Made by a program: the position numbers and the translations under genes. Below, one piece after another: positions 46,347 through 54,702 of a stretch of 64,000 nt of DNA (position 1 is the first letter of the stretch; every line of letters starts with the position of its first letter). The stretch lies in NCBI GenBank assembly GCA_046349595.1, contig JAXMCA010000002.1:1612001-1676000 (forward strand), read 5' to 3'. The notes beneath the pieces are model-generated. The model worked only from the letters and a program-made list of their open reading frames with translations. It ran no database searches and had not been told where the DNA came from. Source of the stretch: JACRLW01 sp046349595 (lineage in GTDB: Bacteria > Planctomycetota > UBA1135 > UBA2386).

Positions 46347-48411
46347 CTTCGCGCCGGCGGAAGGCGTCCGCCGCGATCGACACCGGCGCGGTGCCCGGCT
46401 TGCCCATGCGGACGGCGAGGTCTGCTCCGCCGGTCTTGTTGAACCACTCCACGCGGATCGCGTGGAGTCCGTGGGCCAGGGCCGTGGTGCCGACCAGCGA
46501 ACGCGAGCCGTGCAGGCCGTCGTTGTCGACCAGGACGGCGTCGTCGATGGTCAGACGGCTGCCGTCGTCGGAGCGCAGTTCGAAGTCGTAGACGCCGTCC
46601 TCGGGGACACGGAACCAGCCGGTGAAGCGCAACGTGACGTTCTCGATCGGTGCGACCCCGTTGAGCGAAATGTCGGCGACGGAGTCCCGCACATCCGGTG
46701 TCCGTGAGGACAGATCGGGCAATCGATCGACGCTTCCGCGGAAGGTCTCGCGCCACAGTCCGGGTACGGCGTCCTCGATCTCGATCGCGGGGCGCGGCGG
46801 GACACGCAGGAAACGACGGATCGTCTCCGGGCCGACGAGCACGCCGCGATGGACGTTGCGCGTGCGGATGGTCGTGTCGCGGGTGAGCACGATCGGCCCG
46901 CGCACCTCCGGCGAGGCTGTCGTCACCTCGCTACCGTCCGCGGTGAAGCGCAGGGAGAGCTCCGGCGACGAGGCCCGGATGACGATCTCCGTCCGGTCGA
47001 GGAACACGTCGGACGGCGCGGACACCTCGGGTGCGAGGTAGGCGATGGGCGCTCCGAACAACTCGAGTTCGACGACTGTGCAGTTCTCGTCGAGACCCGT
47101 GTCCGGCAGGTCGACTGCGATGCCGTCGTCCTCGCGACGCGCGCGCAGCGAGACGTGGCGACCGAGCAGGCTCGCGCTCCGCGGCGCATTGCCGATCCCG
47201 GGCACGTGCAAGACGCCGTCGGACGGACGGTCGAAGACGCACAGATAGAGCGTGGTGCGATCGCCGTCGCGACGCATGGTGATCCGGCCGAAGGACGGCG
47301 CGGGCACGGGGCTCGCGAGCGTGCCGTGGATCGCATCGTGGTTGGCTTTCATCCACTTCGCGATCGCTTCGAGTCGCTCGACCGCGAGTTGCGGCAGCTC
47401 ACCGTTCGGCTGCGGACCGATGTTGAGCAGGAGGTTGCCGCCCTTGGACGCGACGTCGACGAGCGTCCGGATCAGTTCGCTGGGCGACTTCCAGCCGGTA
47501 TCGGCACGGTTCCAACCCCAGTGCCGGTTCATCGTCATGCAACTCTCCCAATCAACACCTGGAAGACCGGTCTCCGGGACCTCCTGCTCCGGTGTGCCGA
47601 AGTCACCGGCGAAGCCGTCGCCGGTGGTCATGCCGGCCATGCCGCCGCGACCGACGTCCACGCGGTTGTCGACGATCACGTCCGGTTGCAGACGACGGCA
47701 CAGGTCGTAGAGCGCCTGGCCCTGTTCATGGTTCCAGGTCGACTCCCACTCGCCGTCGAACCACATCACGCCGATCGGTCCGTAGCGGGTGAGCAACTCG
47801 GTCACCTGTGTGTGCAGGTAGTCGACGTAGCGCGCGAAGTCGGCGCCCTCGGTGGTGCGGTCCTTCTCCCAGTTGCGGCGCGGCAGGTAGTCGTCGTGGT
47901 GCCAATCCATGATCGAGTGGTACCAGCAGACCTTCAGTCCCTTGGCCCGGAAGGCTCGCGCGATCTCGGCCATCACGTCCTTGCCGAAGGGGGTCGATTC
48001 GACGTCGAAATCGGTCGCATCCGACTTCCACAGGCAGAAGCCGTCGTGGTGCTTGGTCGTGATCACCACGTAGCGCATGCCGGCATCGGCGGCGAGCGAC
48101 GCCCAGCGGTCGGCGTCGAACTTCTCGGCAGTGAAGCGCTTCACCAACTCGTCGTACTCCGCACGCGGGATGTGCGCCGAGTCGCGGATCCATTCGCCGT
48201 AGTCGGTGCCGCCCTTCCACTCGCCCTCCAGCGTGGCGTAGAGGCCCCAGTGGATGAACAGTCCGAAGCGCGCCTCGCGCCACCAGCTCATGCGCGAGTC
48301 GGAAGTCTTCGCTGCGTTCTGTGCGTCGAGCGGGGTGATGCCCGAGAGCAGTGCGAAGAGGACGGAGAGGAGGGCGAGCGAGACGACGGGTCGGGGATCG
48401 CGGTGTCGCAT
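46342..48411 (-). CDS. Secreted alpha-L-fucosidase (GH29) with PA14 domain
   Basis: The start at 48411 gives 689 residues with a signal peptide (cleavage near PLDAQ). The GH29 barrel occupies ~40-380: 'WWREARFGLFIHWGLYA', 'YVVITTKHHDGFCLW', and the nucleophile strand 'GVMWFDGEW' with Asp219. 'LLDVASKGGNLLLNIGP'-like sequence follows. Residues ~380-555 are beta-rich accessory domains including a chitobiase-C-like unit, and ~560-689 look like PA14 ('RFTGWFRVPEDGVYDFELRSDDGSRLTID'). It should release terminal L-fucose from glycans or algal polysaccharide outside the cytoplasm. No other sugar-degradation genes are adjacent. Confidence 0.92.
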   Translation of the reverse strand: MRHRDPRPVVSLALLSVLFALLSGITPLDAQNAAKTSDSRMSWWREARFGLFIHWGLYATLEGEWKGGTDYGEWIRDSAHIPRAEYDELVKRFTAEKFDADRWASLAADAGMRYVVITTKHHDGFCLWKSDATDFDVESTPFGKDVMAEIARAFRAKGLKVCWYHSIMDWHHDDYLPRRNWEKDRTTEGADFARYVDYLHTQVTELLTRYGPIGVMWFDGEWESTWNHEQGQALYDLCRRLQPDVIVDNRVDVGRGGMAGMTTGDGFAGDFGTPEQEVPETGLPGVDWESCMTMNRHWGWNRADTGWKSPSELIRTLVDVASKGGNLLLNIGPQPNGELPQLAVERLEAIAKWMKANHDAIHGTLASPVPAPSFGRITMRRDGDRTTLYLCVFDRPSDGVLHVPGIGNAPRSASLLGRHVSLRARREDDGIAVDLPDTGLDENCTVVELELFGAPIAYLAPEVSAPSDVFLDRTEIVIRASSPELSLRFTADGSEVTTASPEVRGPIVLTRDTTIRTRNVHRGVLVGPETIRRFLRVPPRPAIEIEDAVPGLWRETFRGSVDRLPDLSSRTPDVRDSVADISLNGVAPIENVTLRFTGWFRVPEDGVYDFELRSDDGSRLTIDDAVLVDNDGLHGSRSLVGTTALAHGLHAIRVEWFNKTGGADLAVRMGKPGTAPVSIAADAFRRRED

Positions 48412-48644
48412 GGTTCGACGGAACTCGGCGATCGCGATTGCACCACCAGCCCGTCGCGGGACCAAGCGCGATGCCGCCGGGTCGGTCGCGCGGTCCGGAG
48501 TCTCGATCTGGTCAGGTTCTCCGGCCGTTTCGCCGAAAACGGAGACGGAAAGCGGCCTTCGGGCTCAAGCCGACGGTCCCGCTTCCGAACATGGAGGAAG
48601 CCCCGTCACGTGAAGGTGCCGGGACGTCCCTGGAGGAGATCGAC

Positions 48645-48893
48645 ATGGATCCCGTTCCGAATCCCCTGGCGAAGGAGCCTGCGTCTGGTCGCAAGGGCGC
48701 GCGGGCCCGCACGCGTGCGCTGGCACCCGAGATCGAGCAGCTCGTGCAGAGACTGCACAGCCTCGAGCCGCACCGGGCCCAGATCGTCGCCCGTGCTCGA
48801 GCGCGTCTGATCGACGGTTCACTCGACAGTGAGTCGGCCATCCGCGCCGCGGCCGTGCGATTCCTGCAGGGCGACGCGACCGAGACCGCCTGA
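48645..48893 (+). CDS. FlgM-like anti-sigma factor candidate
   Basis: The start at 48645 has a near-perfect ribosome site (GGAGGAG, 6-nt spacer), giving 82 residues. The C-terminal half ('HRAQIVARARARLIDGSLDSESAIRAAAVRFL') follows the FlgM pattern 'vR.eKV..lr..I..G.Y.vd...vA..ll' that binds FliA-type sigma factors. The N-terminal half is basic and probably disordered, as in FlgM. A FliA/WhiG-type sigma factor gene lies 0.6 kb away on the opposite strand, which supports the pairing. The protein is somewhat shorter than typical FlgM, so the call is moderate. Confidence 0.55.
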   Translation: MDPVPNPLAKEPASGRKGARARTRALAPEIEQLVQRLHSLEPHRAQIVARARARLIDGSLDSESAIRAAAVRFLQGDATETA

Positions 48894-48896
48894 GCG

Positions 48897-48917
48897 CGCG
48901 GATCGGTGCGATCCGCG
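48897..48917. terminator. Inverted repeat between convergent genes
   Basis: CGCGGATC and GATCCGCG form a perfect 8-bp stem with a 5-nt loop just after the FlgM-like stop, ahead of the convergent lipoprotein gene's end. Confidence 0.5.
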
Positions 48918-48928
48918 TCGGGTCTGGT

Positions 48929-49387
48929 TCAGCGCCGGTCCTGGCCGGGGATGCGGATGCGCTGCAGCATGTCGTCGGTGACGACCGGAGCGGGCGCGGT
49001 GATCGGAGCGTCCGTCGGCTGCTGCGGCTTCGCCGGATCGGTGGCCGGTTCGCCGAGCTCGGAGCGCAGGGCGGAGATGCGCGTGCGCAGCAGCTCCTGC
49101 TCCATGCGGATGCGCTCGAGGGACAGGGACAGCACCTGACCTTCCAGTTCGTGCACCCTCAGCTCGAGCGTCCGCGCGCGCGACTCGGCCTCGCCGCGTG
49201 CCTGCTGTTCGGCCCCGAGGCGGCGCTGCAGCTCCCCGAGCTGATTGCGCAGGTCGGTGTTGCCGGGATCCTGGGTGCGGGGTGCGTCTGCGTCGACGAC
49301 GGTCACGTCCGCGAAGCGCCGGGGCGCGCCGGTGGTGCAGGCCGTCGCGACGAACAAGACGGGGATGAGCAGGAGACGGAGCTTCAC
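48929..49387 (-). CDS. Coiled-coil lipoprotein
   Basis: From the GTG at 49387 the protein has 152 residues; a TTG at 49399 is an alternative. A lipoprotein signal ('LLLIPVLFVATACTTG') is followed by a linker, then a coiled coil of ~65 residues ('LRNQLGELQRRLGAEQQARGEAESRARTLELRVHELEGQV'), then a Pro-rich tail. This is the build of a periplasmic spacer. It lies 79 nt downstream of the sigma factor gene on the same strand and may be co-transcribed with it. Confidence 0.65.
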   Translation of the reverse strand: MKLRLLLIPVLFVATACTTGAPRRFADVTVVDADAPRTQDPGNTDLRNQLGELQRRLGAEQQARGEAESRARTLELRVHELEGQVLSLSLERIRMEQELLRTRISALRSELGEPATDPAKPQQPTDAPITAPAPVVTDDMLQRIRIPGQDRR

Positions 49388-49466
49388 GATGTGGCCCAAG
49401 GCACCTTGCCAAGGGCTTCATCGGCTGCCGGGCCGCTCCGACTTGGGCCGGGAATGTCGCGCGGGT

Positions 49467-50252
49467 TCAGCGGACCGCGGTCGACTCGACCACCCGTCGC
49501 AGGCGTTCCTGGGCACGGCCGAGGATCTGGCAGACCCGCGATTCGCTCACGCCGAGCAGCACGCCGATCTCCTTCAGGTAGAGACCTTCGAGGTGGTAGA
49601 GCACGACCACCCTGCGCTCCGTCTCCGGAAGGTCGGCGATCGCGCGCGTGACCCGATCGACGAGGTCTCTGTCGCTCGCGAGGTCGACGGGCGATCGCGC
49701 GGGATCGCTGGTGGCTTCGGAGCCCCCATCCTGGTCGGAGGGATCGCGGAGTTCATCGAGCGACGTGACCCTGGACGCGCGCAGGAGGGCACGATCCTCT
49801 TCGAGTTCGGAGACCGAGATGCCGAGCACTGCGGCCAACTCCGCGGTCTCCGGTTGCCGTCCGAGCTGTTTCTCCAGCTCGACGGCCTTGCGCCGTGCCA
49901 GGCGCATGCGATCGCGGCGCGGCCGGGGGACCGGGTCGATGCGACGCAACTCGTCGAGCATCGCGCCGCGGATCGCCGTGTAGGCGAAGGTCTTGAACGA
50001 CGCGCCGCGCGTCGGGTCCCAGCTCGATGCCGCGTGGATCAGGCCGATGGCGCCCGCACCGAACAGGTCCTCGCGATCCATCCCCGAGGGGAGCGGCACG
50101 GCCAGGCGCGCCGCGACATGGCGGATCAGTGGCAGGAACTGTTCGACGAGCGCGTCGCGATCAGGCCTCGAGCGGCGGAGCGCGTCGCGGTCCGGGCCTG
50201 GCTTCTCCGGTGCCTTGCGCGTCGCGTCGTCGATCCTGGTGCCTTCTCGCAT
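49467..50252 (-). CDS. FliA/WhiG-type RNA polymerase sigma factor
   Basis: The start at 50252 gives 261 residues. Region 2 reads 'LVEQFLPLIRHVAARLAVPLPSGMDREDLFGAGAIGLIHAASSWDP', followed by 'GASFKTFAYTAIRGAMLDELRRIDPVPR', a strong signature of group 3 sigma-28 factors. Region 3 includes 'LGRQPETAELAAVLGISVSELEE'. Region 4 has the helix-turn-helix 'LKEIGVLLGVSESRVCQILGRAQERLRR'. The family controls flagellar late genes (FliA), sporulation (WhiG) or other exported functions. No flagellar gene is in the window. A FlgM-like gene lies nearby, suggesting a sigma/anti-sigma pair. Confidence 0.9.
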   Translation of the reverse strand: MREGTRIDDATRKAPEKPGPDRDALRRSRPDRDALVEQFLPLIRHVAARLAVPLPSGMDREDLFGAGAIGLIHAASSWDPTRGASFKTFAYTAIRGAMLDELRRIDPVPRPRRDRMRLARRKAVELEKQLGRQPETAELAAVLGISVSELEEDRALLRASRVTSLDELRDPSDQDGGSEATSDPARSPVDLASDRDLVDRVTRAIADLPETERRVVVLYHLEGLYLKEIGVLLGVSESRVCQILGRAQERLRRVVESTAVR

Positions 50253-50530
50253 CGTCGCGGAGACAGTCGCCGTGGTGTCGGCCGGAGTCCGACTCGATCC
50301 CGCTCGCGCGGACTGCGCGATGCCAGCGGGATCGTGACTCCGGTGGCACCATCTTCGTCGCGCACCCCCCTCGCTCCTGAGCAAGGCTCGTCGACGAGCG
50401 ACTGTTCGTCCCACAAGGGGAAGAGCATCACGCGCGGGCGATTCGAGGTGTCGTGCGATGCGACGGCGCGCGCTGCAGTTGGTGCGCCCGCGATCAGCGC
50501 ATGGTCCGGTTCGCGGGCACCTGCACCGCT

Positions 50531-51868
<1,338 letters not shown>

Positions 51869-52055
51869 CCTTCCTCCAGAGTGAGCTTTTCGAAGAGAAG
51901 CGAGACACGGTCGGCGGCACCCGAGCCAGGCGCCGCCGGCCAACGTGGCGGGGTGTACACGGAGACCGAGGCGATCGCCAAGTCCTCGTCCTGGTCCGAC
52001 GCCGCGCACCTGCTACGCTCGGCCGCTCTTCCGGCGCGCCCCGACTCCGATCCGC

Positions 52056-52760
52056 ATGCGGCTGTTCGCGATCAGCGACCTCCATCTCAGCTTCGGCGTC
52101 GACAAGCCGATGGACATCTTCGGACCCCAGTGGGAGGGGCATGCCGAGAAGATCCGCGCGTCCTGGGACGCCCGCATCGGTCCCGACGACTGGGTCCTGG
52201 TCGGCGGCGACACCTCCTGGGGACTCACGCTCGAGCAGGCGCGACCCGACCTCGATTGGCTCGGACAGCGGCCCGGCACGAAGATCCTGATCAAGGGCAA
52301 CCACTGCACCTGGTGGACGTCGCTCTCGAAGGTGAAGGCGGTCCTCCATCCCTCGATCCAGCCGCTGCAGAACGACGCCATCCGCATGCCGGACGGCACG
52401 GTCGTGCTGGGTGCCCGACTGTGGGATCCGCCCGGTGCGCCCTGGGCCGACGCGCAGGCGGAGAAGATCTTCAAGCGGGAGATCGAGCGACTGAAGCTGT
52501 CGATCGCGGCCGCCGAGAAGCTCGGTCCCGGCCGGCGCATCGCCCTCGTCCACTACCCACCGCGCTACACCGACGGCCGCACCACCGAGTCGGTGCCTCT
52601 GCTCGAAGCCGCCGGCGTGAGCATCTGCGTCTACGGCCACCTCCACGGCCGGGACCACCGCTACGGGTTCCAGGGGGTCGCGGGCGGCATCCGCTACTAC
52701 CTGACCTCCTGTGACGCGATCGACTTCGCGCCGATCGAGATCCCTCCGGTCGACGGCTGA
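52056..52760 (+). CDS. Calcineurin-like metallophosphoesterase
   Basis: The 234-residue cytoplasmic protein has the metallophosphoesterase motifs DLH (D8, H10), GDTSW (D52), GNH (N82, H83), a later HYPP His and GHLHG. In the third motif the residue after GNH, Asp in most family members, is Cys (C84); the metal-binding Asn and His remain. The architecture, with 'KGNHCTWW', matches a group of uncharacterised predicted phosphohydrolases. Substrate is unknown. It is a single gene between the divergent protease and the phosphatase-cytochrome gene. Confidence 0.85.
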   Translation: MRLFAISDLHLSFGVDKPMDIFGPQWEGHAEKIRASWDARIGPDDWVLVGGDTSWGLTLEQARPDLDWLGQRPGTKILIKGNHCTWWTSLSKVKAVLHPSIQPLQNDAIRMPDGTVVLGARLWDPPGAPWADAQAEKIFKREIERLKLSIAAAEKLGPGRRIALVHYPPRYTDGRTTESVPLLEAAGVSICVYGHLHGRDHRYGFQGVAGGIRYYLTSCDAIDFAPIEIPPVDG

Positions 52761-52962
52761 GCACGCTGGTCCGGGTCGACGTCGCCGCACGGTGACAGTC
52801 GCTCCTCCCGGGTAACGAGCGCCCGCTGCGTTCTGTGGGTCGGAATCCGCGACGTGTTCGTAAGTGCTTGGTTCTGGCTCGGTTGTGGAATGTGCCCGAT
52901 CTGGCACCGGGTTTGCCTGCGGCCGGCGCCCCCACGATCTTCCGCACGGACCGATCCCCTCG

Positions 52963-53946
52963 ATGCGCCTCTGCTCCAGTCTGCTCTTCGTCGCCGCGCT
53001 CGCGGCCTGCGCCGTCCACTCCGCCGCCGTCCAGGTCGCTCCGCCGCTCGCGGTCGAGAGCTCGGCCTACGAAACGGCGGGCAGGATCCAGCTCCCGCAG
53101 CGCAAGCCCGACGAGAGTCCGAGCCTGCACAACGTCTTCCGCCTCAGCGACAACATCGTCTCCGGCAGTGAGCCGGAAGGCGACGCGGGCTTCCGACAGA
53201 TCGCCGCGATGGGTGTGAAGACCATTCTCTCGGTCGACGGCAAGGCTCCCGACGCCGAGCGCGCCGAGCGATTCGGACTGCGCTACGTCCACATCCCGAT
53301 CCGCTACAAGGGCATCGAGTCCAACGAAGTGGAGGAGATCGCGAAGACCTTCCGCGAGCTGCCGGGGCCGTTCTACGTGCACTGCTTCCACGGCAAGCAC
53401 CGCGGTCCGGCGGCGGCCGCCATCGGGCGCCTGGTCCTCGACGGCGTCGCCCGCGACGAAGCGATCGCGGAGATGCGTCAGTGGTGCGGCACGTCGAAAT
53501 CCTACGAAGGCCTCTACGCGACGATCGCGACCGGAGTGATCCCCTCGGCGGCCGAGACCGCGGCCGTGTCCTTCGACTTCCCCGCCGCGCACCGCTACGC
53601 CGGATTCCGGCAGGTGATGATCGACCTGCCGCGCTCCTACGACGCGCTGGAGGAGATCGCGAAGAACCAATGGAAGCCGCGCTCGGACCACCCCGACGCC
53701 AACGCGCTCAACGAAGCCCGTCGCATGGCGGAGACCTTCACCCAGAGTCGCGCGATCGCGGCGAACGAGTCGCGGCCGCAGGACTTCCAGGCCTGGCTGG
53801 AGCAGTGCGAGGTTGCATCGACCGGGCTGGTCTCGGCGCTCGAGAAGCTCGAATCCGGTGATGCGACCGCGGCGGAGGTCGCGCGCGCGCGGATGGCCGA
53901 CGTCAAGCAGCGCTGCGACGCCTGCCACAAGACCTATCGCAACTGA
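52963..53946 (+). CDS. Lipoprotein fusing tyrosine-phosphatase-like and cytochrome c' domains
   Basis: The 327-residue protein begins with a lipobox (LAALAAC, Cys16). Residues ~55-185 are a dual-specificity-phosphatase-like domain: 'FRLSDNIVSGSEPEGDAGFRQIAAMGVKTILSVDG' and the catalytic loop H140-C141-x5-R147 (HCFHGKHRG). Residues ~205-327 form a helical bundle ending in C318-x-x-C321-H322, the C-terminal heme site of cytochrome c'. Both halves look intact. The protein should be periplasmic, bind covalent heme and hydrolyse a phosphate ester, or use the P-loop for another anion. Redox or gas control of the phosphatase is a hypothesis. Confidence 0.85.
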   Translation: MRLCSSLLFVAALAACAVHSAAVQVAPPLAVESSAYETAGRIQLPQRKPDESPSLHNVFRLSDNIVSGSEPEGDAGFRQIAAMGVKTILSVDGKAPDAERAERFGLRYVHIPIRYKGIESNEVEEIAKTFRELPGPFYVHCFHGKHRGPAAAAIGRLVLDGVARDEAIAEMRQWCGTSKSYEGLYATIATGVIPSAAETAAVSFDFPAAHRYAGFRQVMIDLPRSYDALEEIAKNQWKPRSDHPDANALNEARRMAETFTQSRAIAANESRPQDFQAWLEQCEVASTGLVSALEKLESGDATAAEVARARMADVKQRCDACHKTYRN

Positions 53947-54058
53947 TCCACGCCCCGCTGCGCGGGAGGAGCACACGGATCGCTCCCGGGCCGCGGAGCC
54001 GAAGCGATTCCGTGCAGCCGTTGAGGGGCGGCGGCCCCGGCGCCAGACTCACGGGTCC

Positions 54059-54676
54059 ATGACCGACGCCGCCTTCGACGATTTCGTCGCCCGCCTCGCC
54101 GCCCGCACCCCGGCTCCGGGCGGCGGCGCCGCGTCGGCGCGCACCGCTGCGATGGGGGCCGCGTTGTGTGCGATGGTCCTGCGGTTCTCGGTCGACCGCC
54201 CGGCGAACGCCGCCCGTTCCGCCGCGATCGCCGCGGCGATCGGGCGGCTCGACGAGACCATCGCACGCATCCGGCCGCTCGACGAGCGCGACATGGCCGC
54301 GTTCGAGGCCGTGCTCGCCGCCTATCGCCTTCCCAAGGACGACCCGGCGCGAGCCGTGGCGATCCAGACCGCGCTCATCCACGCGATGGACGTGCCGACG
54401 GAGATCTGCGCCGCCTGCGCGGAGGCGCTGCGGCTCGTCGAGCCCCTCGGTGACGCCGTCGGACGCAACATCGTGGTCGACCTCGCCACCGGCGCCGAGC
54501 TGCTGCTCGCGGCGGCGCGTTCCGCGCACTGGATGGTCGCGATCAACGCGACCTCCTCGACCGACGCCGCGCAGGCGGCGACGGCACTCCGCAACGCGGA
54601 CGGCATCCTCCACGAGGTCGAGGAGCGCCATGCGCGGTTGATCGCGCATGCACGCAAGTCGATCGGACAACGTTGA
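54059..54676 (+). CDS. Cyclodeaminase/cyclohydrolase family protein
   Basis: The 205 residues match the FTCD_C family: 'FVARLAARTPAPGGGAASARTAAMGAALCAMVLRF', then long helices and 'ATGAELLLAAARSAHWMVAINA'. Members include formiminotetrahydrofolate cyclodeaminase and methenyl-THF cyclohydrolase FchA, so a role in one-carbon folate metabolism is likely. The length equals that of free-standing members. No other folate genes are near. The gene is followed 26 nt later by the large lipoprotein gene. Confidence 0.85.
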   Translation: MTDAAFDDFVARLAARTPAPGGGAASARTAAMGAALCAMVLRFSVDRPANAARSAAIAAAIGRLDETIARIRPLDERDMAAFEAVLAAYRLPKDDPARAVAIQTALIHAMDVPTEICAACAEALRLVEPLGDAVGRNIVVDLATGAELLLAAARSAHWMVAINATSSTDAAQAATALRNADGILHEVEERHARLIAHARKSIGQR

Positions 54677-54702
54677 TCGCGAGCTCCACAGGAACATCCA
54701 AG

